A stretch of DNA of 23,539 nucleotides, taken from JANPII01 sp031424915 (GTDB lineage Bacteria > Pseudomonadota > Alphaproteobacteria > Rickettsiales > Midichloriaceae). The stretch lies in contig JANPII010000104.1 in assembly GCA_031424915.1 (NCBI GenBank), forward strand, positions 1 through 23,539, given 5' to 3'. Below are positions 7,511 to 14,954 of the stretch, piece after piece. A program made the translations under genes and the position numbers. The notes under the pieces were generated by a model that was given only the letters and a program-made list of their open reading frames with translations, was not told the DNA's origin and made no database searches. How positions within the stretch are numbered: the first letter of the stretch is position 1; the number at the start of each line of letters is the position of its first letter.

Positions 7511-8830
7511 CTATCCTCCTGTTGTTTTATGTCCAATAGAAATATAAGTAAAACCGGCTTTTGTCATTTCTTTAGGTATAAATATATTGCGTAGATCCAC
7601 TAATATAGGGCGACGCAATGAGGCTCGTAAGCGTGCTAAATCCAATAGGCGGAACTCCGACCACTCAGTTACTATTACTATTGTATCTGCCCCTTGAGCA
7701 GCCATATAAGGATCCGTACAGTAGGTTATCTGATTGTTAAAAATCTTTTCAGCTTCAAGCATAGCTGCGGGGTCGTAGACCTTCACTTTGACACCATTTT
7801 CTATTAGAGCGTTGATGATATCAATACTCGAGCTATCCCGCATATCATCAGTGTCTGCTTTAAAAGCTAATCCTAATACCGCTACTGTAGCATTTGATAA
7901 GTTCTCTAATGTTGCCAATACCCTATGGGCCATCTGGATTTTGCGTGCATTGTTGGCAGAAATCACAGCATCAAGTATCATACTAGGTGCGTCATATTTA
8001 TGAGCAACAAAAGATAGAGCTAAAGTATCCTTTGGAAAGCAAGAGCCACCAAACCCTGGGCCTGCATGAAGATATTGTTTACCTATACGGTGATCTAATC
8101 CCATGCCAGTAGCTACATCATTAATATTTGCATCAACCTTTTCAGCTAAATCTGCCATTTCATTAATAAAGGCTATACGCATTGCAAGATATGAGTTGGC
8201 TGCATATTTAATTAATTCTGCAGTAGTATTATCTGTCACCATAAGTGGTACATCGCGCCCAGTTAAAGGACGGTACAAGCGTTCCACAAACGCTTTGCCA
8301 TATTCTGTGGCACATCCTGCTATAATACGATCGGGGTAAAGGAAATCCGGTACAGCTGATCCTTCTCGTAAAAATTCAGGATTAGAGATGATTTCAAAAT
8401 GCATATCTGAGCGAATAGCTTGCATTCTTTCTCTTACTTTTTGGGCGGTACCAATTGGTACTGTAGACTTAATAAGCACAAACTTAGCCTGCTCAGAATG
8501 TTGAGCTTTACGTGCCACCTCTTCTACAGCCTGATATAAAGCACTTAAATCAGCATTGCCATCTGCTTGGCTGGGTGTGCCTACTGCTACAACCACCCCT
8601 TCTGCGGTTGCAAGAATATCTTGGCTGGTAGTAAAACGTAGACTACCATGTAATAGGTTTTTTTTAACTAGCTCTTCTAAACCAGGCTCAAATATAGGAA
8701 TCTGGCCATTTTGTAATTTACTAATTTTATCTAAATCCTGATCTATACAAGTTACCTGTATTCCAAGTTCTGCAAAGCAGGTGCCTGCTACTAAGCCTAC
8801 ATATCCGGTGCCGATTACTGCTATTTCCAT
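7511..8830 (-). CDS. ugd: UDP-glucose 6-dehydrogenase
   Basis: Ugd oxidises UDP-glucose to UDP-glucuronate with two NAD+, supplying precursors for capsule, LPS modification or exopolysaccharide. From ATG 8830 the product is 439 aa. It opens with the NAD-binding 'MEIAVIGTGYVGLVAG' Rossmann motif, contains 'IKSTVPIGT' (120-128), 'NPEFLREGSAV' (150-160), the catalytic-cysteine block 'GPGFGGSCFPKD' (C264), and a C-terminal UDP-binding domain with 'LGLAFKADTDDMRDSSS'. The frame stays open upstream to 8908, but ATG 8830 matches the family N-terminus and has AGGAA at a suitable distance, so I chose it. The upstream gene is divergent. No other nucleotide-sugar gene lies nearby; pairing with mutM appears to be simple adjacency. 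Confidence 0.96.
   Translation of the reverse strand: MEIAVIGTGYVGLVAGTCFAELGIQVTCIDQDLDKISKLQNGQIPIFEPGLEELVKKNLLHGSLRFTTSQDILATAEGVVVAVGTPSQADGNADLSALYQAVEEVARKAQHSEQAKFVLIKSTVPIGTAQKVRERMQAIRSDMHFEIISNPEFLREGSAVPDFLYPDRIIAGCATEYGKAFVERLYRPLTGRDVPLMVTDNTTAELIKYAANSYLAMRIAFINEMADLAEKVDANINDVATGMGLDHRIGKQYLHAGPGFGGSCFPKDTLALSFVAHKYDAPSMILDAVISANNARKIQMAHRVLATLENLSNATVAVLGLAFKADTDDMRDSSSIDIINALIENGVKVKVYDPAAMLEAEKIFNNQITYCTDPYMAAQGADTIVIVTEWSEFRLLDLARLRASLRRPILVDLRNIFIPKEMTKAGFTYISIGHKTTGG
7514..7520 (-). promoter_or_regulatory. mutM ribosome binding site inside ugd
   Basis: The minus strand reads AGGAGGA, then TAG (ugd stop), then ATG (mutM). The Shine-Dalgarno overlaps the last Gly codons of ugd, which fixes the mutM start and implies coupling. 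Confidence 0.8.
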
Positions 8831-8947
8831 TCTAATATTCCTTTTTAATACTCCGTTGGTTAGATAGCATAAATTGTTATGAAAGCCAAGCTTGCTAATC
8901 TCTACCAAACATGTTAGGATTTTTCTTTAATAGGTTACGGTGCAAAT

Positions 8948-10114
8948 ATGCAAAAAAACAAACAAGACGTTATGTTAGCTTTACATAATATTTGTAGCTA
9001 TGGAAAAAAATGTGTGCAGAGGCTTGAGCCTTCAGCAAAAAGTATGTGGGAAAGTTTTTGTAGATTGAAGGCTTCTGTTCGTGCTGCCATTATCATTCTT
9101 GCGGTAACCTTTATATGGATTTTTTCTGGCCTAATATTTCCGCATCACAACGTGGCTCAAGAAAAGCTCCATGGTAAACAAACTGCATATAGATTAGCTA
9201 GTTCTATTGAACAGAACTTTCAGCAGGTTCTGAGTCTAGCAGCTATTACTGAAGCAGAAAAACAAATTGTGCTAAAAGCAGAAATTGACGCTCAAGTCAC
9301 TAAATTACTAGCTAATGAAGGGCAATTTCTGAAACAAGGAGACCCTATAGTACAGCTTGAAGTGCAGAATAAGAATGAGGCTTTAGCTCGAGCTAAAGCG
9401 GGATTGCAGCAAGCTCAAATTGAGGCTAAAGCTACAAAAGCATTATATGAAAAGAAATTATCTTCTGCCTCAGCACTAGCTGCATCTACTGCGGGATTGA
9501 AAAATGCCGAAGCTGCATATAAGCAAGCCCAAATGGACTGGAAGCATACTGTAATACGTGCGCCATTTGATGGTTTTATAGATAAAATCCATGTCAATGT
9601 TGGCGACTATATGCAAACGTTACAGGGTAATGCTATAATTGGAACATTTATGAGCAAAAACGGGATGCTGGCGGTTGCCTGGGCAGCTGAGCGTGATGTC
9701 ACTAGCTTGCGTGAAGGAAAAGAAGTTCAGGTAACAAGATTCAATGGTCAAAGCTTAGATGGTGTCATTAAGTTTATTGCGCGTATTGCTGATCCTAAGA
9801 CGCATACATTCCGGGTAGAAGTATTAGTGCATAACGATGAAGAAAATCCGTTGCTTAGTGGTGAGGCAGTAGCCATACGCATGCCAGTGCGCAAAATAAT
9901 GGCGCATAAAGTACCATCTTCAGCCCTTACTTTAGATGTCAAAGGAGGCTTGGGGTTAAAAGTTGTGAATAATGATCGGGTAGTAGCTACTATGGCGGTA
10001 GAAATTGTGGGTGAAGAAGATGGTCAGATGTGGCTTACTGGGCTTCCTACAGACTTGAACATGGTGGTATTAGGCCATAGCTATCTTGTAGATGGAGATG
10101 TGTTGCCGGAGTGA
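8948..10114 (+). CDS. RND-type periplasmic adaptor (HlyD/AcrA family)
   Basis: A 388-aa membrane-fusion protein that would link an inner-membrane pump to an outer-membrane channel. After a cytoplasmic N-terminus of about 44 residues there is one membrane segment (about 45-64, 'RAAIIILAVTFIWIFSGLIF'). Then follow half of a lipoyl-like domain ('DAQVTKLLANEGQFLKQGDP'), a helical hairpin ('ALARAKAGLQQAQIEAKATK' through 'AEAAYKQAQMDWKHT'), the second lipoyl half ('IRAPFDGFIDKIHVNVGDYM') and beta-barrel/membrane-proximal domains. The long N-terminal cytoplasmic extension is longer than in AcrA, which is a lipoprotein. No RND or ABC pump gene is adjacent (priA follows), so the partner must be encoded elsewhere. 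A weak promoter candidate is TTGCTA (8892) - 17 nt - TAGGAT (8915). The ribosome binding site is weak. Confidence 0.88.
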   Translation: MQKNKQDVMLALHNICSYGKKCVQRLEPSAKSMWESFCRLKASVRAAIIILAVTFIWIFSGLIFPHHNVAQEKLHGKQTAYRLASSIEQNFQQVLSLAAITEAEKQIVLKAEIDAQVTKLLANEGQFLKQGDPIVQLEVQNKNEALARAKAGLQQAQIEAKATKALYEKKLSSASALAASTAGLKNAEAAYKQAQMDWKHTVIRAPFDGFIDKIHVNVGDYMQTLQGNAIIGTFMSKNGMLAVAWAAERDVTSLREGKEVQVTRFNGQSLDGVIKFIARIADPKTHTFRVEVLVHNDEENPLLSGEAVAIRMPVRKIMAHKVPSSALTLDVKGGLGLKVVNNDRVVATMAVEIVGEEDGQMWLTGLPTDLNMVVLGHSYLVDGDVLPE

Positions 10115-10128
10115 ATATAGGTATATTA

Positions 10129-10289
10129 TACCAACTCCCAAAAATAACTTAGCATTTGAGCAGCATCTTTTTGATAAATTTAGCCTACCATTTTCGGGCC
10201 AGTATGTTTAATAGAAGCCGCTCAAATGATAAGCCAAATTTATTGAAAAAATATTTGCTCATCTGTTAACTTATTTTTGGGAGTTGGTA
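10129..10289. mobile_element. Palindromic element, copy 3 (divergent, 161 bp)
   Basis: Ends are TACCAACTCCCAAAAATAA and its exact reverse complement; with flanking bases the inverted match reaches 25 bp (10123-10147 against 10271-10295). The layout matches the other copies: 'cctaccattttcgggccagta' to the left, a weak dyad near 10208 (midpoint 10209), and 'gccgctcaaatgataagcc' to the right. The sequence is clearly diverged from copies 1, 2 and 4, so it is a separate subfamily. Flanks are TTA (10126-10128) and TAA (10290-10292), again fitting TNA. It fills most of the gap between the adaptor gene and priA. Confidence 0.85.
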
Positions 10290-10418
10290 TAATATCTAGG
10301 TTAGCATTTGAAGTTTAGCATCTCTGAATTATCTGGCATTTTTTAAATTAAGAAAGGCCCCTATGCAGCGTTAGATTTATAGGCTATTTTACCGTAGTAA
10401 GCATAACGTACTGAAACC
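10290..10418. other. priA upstream region
   Basis: Together with the element this completes a 304-bp gene-free stretch. It is AT-rich without a convincing promoter pair or RNA gene. No strong Shine-Dalgarno precedes the priA ATG. Confidence 0.35.
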
Positions 10419-12383
10419 ATGAATCAAACTGCACAAGTCTTATTACCAGTGCCGGTAGAGCATCCATTTACCTATCTCATCTCTCAAGAGCAGCAGATAA
10501 AGCCAGGGACTTATGTGCGCGTGCCTTTCCGCCAAAATGAGATGCTGGGTGTGGTGTGGGACACAGCTCAGGCAACGCCAAAGGGGCGGCTGAAATCAGT
10601 TTTAGAGGTAATGAGCCATATTCCTTTAATGCCTGAAGCAATGCGCCAGTTTATCGAGTGGGTGGCGCAATATAATATGGCACCATTAGGGATGGTCTTA
10701 AAGATGGCAATTTCGGTGCCGCAAGCTATATTGAAGCCAATTAAAGATCTAGAAGTTGTCCCACTACAACCCCGGCCCCTACACTTAACTCAGGAGCAGT
10801 CACAGGCAGCTGATGCGTTACTGGCGCGATTAGGGCAGGGTCATAGCGTAACAATGCTAGAAGGAGTGACAGGCTCTGGTAAAACTGCTGTATATACCAA
10901 AGTTATTGAAGAAGTGTTGGCGCAAGGAGGGCAGGTATTATTATTACTACCAGAGATTGTCTTGACCACCCAGCTAATCCAGCGCTTAGAACAGCACTTT
11001 GGTGGTAGGCCATATGAGTGGCACTCTGGCTTGTCTCCAAAGCAGCGTAGATTGTGTTGGCAAGCGGTGGCTACAGGCCAAGCTCAGTTTGTTTCTGGGG
11101 CGCGCAGTGCACTATTTTTGCCATTTTCCAACCTCCGCTTGATCATTATTGATGAGGAACATGATTCTTCTTTTAAGCAGGAAGAGGGGGTGATTTATAA
11201 TGCTCGAGATATGGCCATAGTGCGTGCTAAGTTAGAAAAGATTCCAGTGGTGCTTGCATCTGCCACTCCTTCTATTGAAACTGTATATAACGTTAAGTCT
11301 GGGAAATATGCCCATGTTACTTTGCGTAATCGCTATGGGCCTGCAGTAATGCCTAAGATCATTACCTTGGACTTAAATCAACATAAGCTACAGCGCGGCA
11401 CCTGGCTGTCTTTACCCTTAAGGACGGCATTGGCTGATACTATGGCCCAAGGGCGACAATCTTTGCTTTTTATAAACCGTAGAGGATATGCTCCCATTAC
11501 TATGTGTACTGAGTGCGGCCATAAAGTGCACTGTAAAAGCTGCAGTGCTTGCATGGTTGAGCACCGTAGTAAGAACATAATGCAGTGTCATTATTGTGGG
11601 GCTACTGCTCCAAAAATTAAGGAATGTCCAGAATGTGGCGCAGAGGATCAAATTACCAGCTATGGGCCAGGAGCAGAACGCGTTGCTGAGGAGGTGCAGC
11701 AATTCTTGCCTGAGGCGCGTATGGTGATGATGACCAGTGATACAGTGGGGGATCATAAAAAGGCCGCAGAGGTAGTTAATAAAATTACCGACAATCAAGT
11801 GGATATTGTGGTTGGCACGCAGATGATTGCAAAAGGTTTGCACTTTCCTAAGCTGCATTTGGTAGGGGTGGTTGAAGCTGATGCAGGTCTAACTGGAGGG
11901 GATTTACGTTCAGTAGAAAGGACCTATCAGCTTTTGCATCAGGTAGCGGGACGTGCAGGTCGAGAAGAGGTGGAAGGTATTGTGATGCTACAGACTTATG
12001 ACCCTGATAGCTTATTACTTAAGCATCTTTATGCTGAAAACCAAGAAGAGTTTTGGCGTATGGAATTGGAGGGACGCGAGATTTTCCACATGCCGCCATA
12101 TCGCCGTATGGCTATTATTACAGGTAGCGCGAGTAACGAAGTGCGCTTAATAGGGGTGATGCGTCAACTAGCACATCAGGCCCCTGTGCTTGAGGGGTTA
12201 CAAATCTTTGGTCCCGCCCCAGCTCCTATCTCGCTGCTGCGTGGTAAGTACCGCTATAGATTCATTATTAGCGCTGGCAAAACCCTTAACCTACAAAAGC
12301 TGCTGACAGAATGGCTACGTCGTGTTCCTCATCCCCCTTCTATCAGTATGCGTGTGGATATAGATCCATATTCATTTTTGTAA
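10419..12383 (+). CDS. priA: Primosomal protein N' (replication-restart helicase PriA)
   Basis: PriA recognises stalled forks and D-loops and reloads the replisome as a 3'-5' SF2 helicase. The 654-aa product is shorter than E. coli PriA (732) but complete in domains. The N-terminal 3'-DNA-binding domain begins 'AQVLLPVPVEHPFTYLI'. Helicase motifs are Walker A 'GVTGSGKT' (149-156), Walker B 'IIDEEH' (243-248), motif III 'ASATPS' and the C-terminal 'GTQMIAKGLHFP' and 'HQVAGRAGR' (motif VI). The zinc-binding insertion has C363, C366, C372, C375 and C390, C393, C403, C406, enough for two Zn sites, with an extra C378. The last 12 bases overlap the convergent remains of a DUF1016 gene. All functional residues appear intact. 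Confidence 0.96.
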   Translation: MNQTAQVLLPVPVEHPFTYLISQEQQIKPGTYVRVPFRQNEMLGVVWDTAQATPKGRLKSVLEVMSHIPLMPEAMRQFIEWVAQYNMAPLGMVLKMAISVPQAILKPIKDLEVVPLQPRPLHLTQEQSQAADALLARLGQGHSVTMLEGVTGSGKTAVYTKVIEEVLAQGGQVLLLLPEIVLTTQLIQRLEQHFGGRPYEWHSGLSPKQRRLCWQAVATGQAQFVSGARSALFLPFSNLRLIIIDEEHDSSFKQEEGVIYNARDMAIVRAKLEKIPVVLASATPSIETVYNVKSGKYAHVTLRNRYGPAVMPKIITLDLNQHKLQRGTWLSLPLRTALADTMAQGRQSLLFINRRGYAPITMCTECGHKVHCKSCSACMVEHRSKNIMQCHYCGATAPKIKECPECGAEDQITSYGPGAERVAEEVQQFLPEARMVMMTSDTVGDHKKAAEVVNKITDNQVDIVVGTQMIAKGLHFPKLHLVGVVEADAGLTGGDLRSVERTYQLLHQVAGRAGREEVEGIVMLQTYDPDSLLLKHLYAENQEEFWRMELEGREIFHMPPYRRMAIITGSASNEVRLIGVMRQLAHQAPVLEGLQIFGPAPAPISLLRGKYRYRFIISAGKTLNLQKLLTEWLRRVPHPPSISMRVDIDPYSFL

Positions 12384-13366
12384 TGTATATTTAAAATCTT
12401 TTGCAAGTTCGGCTTCTAGCTGTTTTATGGTGGGCAGATTTGTTTTGATGTTTTCAGGCAAAGCTTCTGTAAGCTTATATTCCGCAAGACCAATAGGTTT
12501 ACTCATATCACGAAGTGTATATTCAGCGAGCACGTTATTCTTGGATTTACATAGTATAAGTCCTATGGATGGTTGGTCGCTTGGATGTTTTACAAGGTCA
12601 TCAACAGCTGAAAGGTAGAAATTCCTTTTCCCTGCATATTCAGGCTTAAAATCATTGTCTTTAAGCTCAATTACCATGAAGCATCGTAATTTTAAATGAT
12701 AAAAAAGTAGATCAATATAGAAGTCTTGCCCTCCTACTTCTATGGGTTACTGCCTGCCCACAAAAGCAAAGCCTGCCCCCAGTGTAAGCAAAAATTTTTC
12801 CATATGCTGAACCAGTGCTTTTTCAACCTCTCTTTCATGAGCTTCATTCTCTAAAGAAAGTCAAAGATATAGGGGTTTTTAAGGGTATAATACCAAATCT
12901 AAGAAATAACTATACACTTGAAGCGGCGCCTTTTTGGTAATTTTAACATACCATTTTCGCGCAAGTATTTGAATACAGGCGTCTCAAATGATAAGCCAAA
13001 ATTCCTCAAAAATTTTCAAGTGTGCACTTATTTCCTAGAGTTGGTATAATGCGCTAGATCTGATTGCAGAGACGGAAGCTTATCTTTAAAATTAGTGATA
13101 GCTTGTCCTTGGCGCTTATGTAATTCTGTTTCAATTTGCCTAACCATAATATTACGTGACCACCCATTCTCAATGGTCTGCCTCACATAAAACAACCGAT
13201 TTTGTTTATCAGGTACAAGGTCAATTAGAAAGATATTATGTCCCCATGGCAATTGTGCAACAACCTGTTGCACAAATGTAGAGTCAAGATATTCGGCGGC
13301 AAATTTACGCATATATTTCAGGTTTCGTATGCTAAAGCCCTTCATCTCCGGAAATTCAGTGTTTGA
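12372..13366 (-). pseudogene. DUF1016/YhcG-like PDDEXK nuclease, ruined
   Basis: Three minus-strand blocks together match the YhcG (DUF1016) nuclease family. The first, about 13366-13050, has 'EFPEMKGFSIRNLKYMRKFA' to 'LPSLQSDLA'. The second, about 12880-12850, reads 'TLKNPYIFDF'. The third, about 12858-12372, holds the nuclease core 'GGQDFYIDLLFYHLKLRC' and 'VIELKDNDFKPEYAGK', ending 'QLEAELAKDFKYTLQK'. Damage: the first ~80 residues are missing (stops directly upstream of 'NTEFPEM'); palindromic element copy 4 is inserted after 'QSDLA'; about 4 bp are lost near 12852-12860, shifting the frame; and an in-frame TAA sits at 12747-12749 in place of the Tyr codon of 'GRQYH'. The catalytic D/ExK residues survive only in the fragment. 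The last bases overlap priA. YhcG proteins are often linked to defence or restriction islands. Confidence 0.9.
12891..13046. mobile_element. Palindromic element, copy 4, inside the DUF1016 gene
   Basis: A 156-bp copy nearly identical to copy 1 in its core ('catacattttcgcg'-type block, central dyad GTATTTGAATAC at 12965-12976). Ends are TACCAAATCTAAGAAATAA and TTATTTCCTAGAGTTGGTA. It is flanked by a perfect 3-bp repeat, TAA at 12888-12890 and TAA at 13047-13049. Removing the element and one TAA joins 'QSDLAHYT' to 'LKNPYIFDF' in frame, as in intact DUF1016 proteins, so the boundaries and the 3-bp target duplication are confirmed by the host gene. Confidence 0.92.
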
Positions 13367-13376
13367 TTATTAATGA

Positions 13377-13405
13377 TTGCATAAGCTAGCAAAGAATGTT
13401 ACAAT
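13377..13405 (+). promoter_or_regulatory. Sigma70-like promoter for the ABC-F gene
   Basis: TTGCAT (13377-13382), 17-nt spacer, TACAAT (13400-13405; 5/6 match to the -10 consensus). Transcription would begin near 13412, leaving a leader of about 90 nt. Confidence 0.55.
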
Positions 13406-13431
13406 ATACTTGTGATATAAATAGGTATGAC

Positions 13432-13467
13432 ATGAAGTTTTTCACTTGGTAAATCCTGCTTTGCAGG
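13432..13467 (+). promoter_or_regulatory. Possible leader peptide and hairpin before the ABC-F gene
   Basis: Within the leader, ATG at 13432 opens a 6-codon frame (MKFFTW, stop 13450-13452), preceded by AGG about 7 nt upstream. Two bases later comes a small hairpin, cctgc (13455-13459) with gcagg (13463-13467). Leader-peptide attenuation is known for antibiotic-resistance ABC-F genes such as msrD and vmlR. Here the arrangement is suggestive only; frames this short arise by chance and the stem is only 5 bp. Confidence 0.25.
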
Positions 13468-13500
13468 GGTAATAATCTAGAACCTATTCGAAGACTCATC

Positions 13501-14928
13501 ATGACACATAAACCTATTCAATTCATAAACGTTAGTTTGACGTTTCCTCACAAAGTTTGCTTTGAAGACTTTACTATGTCTATCCAATACGGCAGTCGTA
13601 TTGCTATTATTGGCTATAATGGCAGCGGTAAATCTACCTTACTGCAGATAGTGCAAAGCAACGTACAACCTTCAGAAGGCAAGATAATAGTACCAAAAGA
13701 TGTGCACATTGGTTACGTGCCGCAAGTGATAACTGCTTATGAAGCTTTAAGTGGTGGGCAGCGCCTTAATGCTGCGCTTACTGAGGCATTATCGCTTGAT
13801 CCTAATGTATTGCTTTTGGATGAACCGACAAATCATCTAGATCTTGGCAATCGCAAATCATTGATGCGGATGCTACGTACATATCCTGGCACCTTGATTA
13901 TTGTAACTCATGATGTTGAGCTATTGCGAAGCTGTGTAGATACATTGTGGCATATAGATAACGGTAAAATCCAGGCATTCACAGGTCAGTATGATGACTA
14001 CATACAGAAGATCAATAGCGAGCGTAAGTCTATAGAACAAGAATTGTCGCGCCTTAATCATGCCAAGAAAGATACCCATCACTCCTTGATGAAAGAGCAG
14101 GCCAGAGCCAAGAGCAGTGGTTTGCGAGGTGAAAAAAGCATCCAACAAAGAAAATGGCCTACGGTTGTATCGGGGACCAAAGCCAGGAGGGCTGAGGAAA
14201 CGTCGGGTCGTAAGAAAAACAACATCAGCAATAAAAAACAAGATCTCATTGAAAAATTATCTGAGCTACGGCTTCCAGAAATCATCAAGCCTAAATTTTC
14301 CTTAAGTTCTGCAGAAATAGGCGGAAAAGCTCTTGTTTCTGTTAATGAAGGAAGTATTAGTTACGAGCAGCCCATTTTGACCAAGCTCAATTTGTCGCTT
14401 GCAGGAGGCGAGCGTATTGCGATTACTGGTGATAACGGATCCGGCAAGTCGACTCTGATAAAAGCTATTTTAGGTGTCCATAATATTATAAGGGAGGGAA
14501 GTTGGCGCGTCCCAAAAGTTGAAGATATTGGCTACCTAGATCAGCATTATTACACCCTTACTCCTCATAAAACTGTATTGGAAACGATTCATGATCTGGT
14601 GCCAATCTGGCCTCATACAGAAGTCCGCCGTCACCTTAATGACTTCTTGTTTCGGAAAAATGAGGAGGTAAATACGCTTGTCTCAAATCTGTCAGGTGGA
14701 GAAAAAGTACGCTTAAGTTTGGCGCGGATTGCTGCCAAAACACCTAAGCTATTGATACTTGATGAAGTAACTAATAATCTAGATCTCCCTACTCGTGAGC
14801 ATGTGATCCAGGTGCTGAAAATATATCCAGGGGCCATGATTGTAATTTCTCACGATGAAGATTTTTTGAGGGATATTGGTGTAGAGCGTTTTTACAGTAT
14901 TATAGAAGGGCGGCTTTTTGAAATGTAA
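13501..14928 (+). CDS. ABC-F ribosome-associated ATPase (Vga/Msr-like layout)
   Basis: A 475-aa protein with two ATP-binding domains and no membrane segment, as in ABC-F translation factors that bind the ribosomal E site. NBD1 has Walker A 'GYNGSGKS' (38-45), Q75, signature 'LSGGQ' (83-87), Walker B 'VLLLDE' (103-108) and H137. NBD2 has 'GDNGSGKS' (310-317), Q348, 'LSGGE' (397-401), 'LLILDE' (417-422) and H451. A charged linker of about 100 residues (168-270) with 'RKWPTVVSGTKARRAEE' joins them and would be the P-site interaction motif. In NBD1 only 8 residues separate the Q-loop from the signature, against 49 in NBD2: the helical subdomain/arm is missing, as in Vga(A)/Msr-type resistance ABC-Fs. 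Related proteins occur in intracellular bacteria, so transfer is plausible. Antibiotic protection is inferred, not shown. Confidence 0.9.
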   Translation: MTHKPIQFINVSLTFPHKVCFEDFTMSIQYGSRIAIIGYNGSGKSTLLQIVQSNVQPSEGKIIVPKDVHIGYVPQVITAYEALSGGQRLNAALTEALSLDPNVLLLDEPTNHLDLGNRKSLMRMLRTYPGTLIIVTHDVELLRSCVDTLWHIDNGKIQAFTGQYDDYIQKINSERKSIEQELSRLNHAKKDTHHSLMKEQARAKSSGLRGEKSIQQRKWPTVVSGTKARRAEETSGRKKNNISNKKQDLIEKLSELRLPEIIKPKFSLSSAEIGGKALVSVNEGSISYEQPILTKLNLSLAGGERIAITGDNGSGKSTLIKAILGVHNIIREGSWRVPKVEDIGYLDQHYYTLTPHKTVLETIHDLVPIWPHTEVRRHLNDFLFRKNEEVNTLVSNLSGGEKVRLSLARIAAKTPKLLILDEVTNNLDLPTREHVIQVLKIYPGAMIVISHDEDFLRDIGVERFYSIIEGRLFEM

Positions 14929-14954
14929 TGTGACACTATAATAAACCCAAAGGT

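Noticed and set aside
7095..7547. Open frame of 150 codons on the plus strand opposite mutM and the ugd 3' end
   Set aside because: It is antisense to two well-identified genes and has no ribosome binding site or recognisable protein features.
8830..8908. N-terminal extension of ugd (26 extra residues)
   Set aside because: The family starts at the Rossmann strand 'MEIAVIGTGYVG', and the internal ATG 8830 has the ribosome binding site.
11418..11858. Open frame of 146 codons antisense to priA
   Set aside because: It lies opposite the zinc-binding and helicase regions of priA, and its His/Cys-rich composition follows from the priA codons.
12372..12677. A 101-codon minus-strand frame as an independent gene
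   Set aside because: It is the C-terminal nuclease fragment of the same pseudogene; homologous sequence continues upstream past its first ATG to an in-frame stop.
13028..13345. A 105-codon minus-strand frame as an intact small gene
   Set aside because: It is the N-terminal fragment of the DUF1016 pseudogene; its last residues come from reading into the palindromic element.
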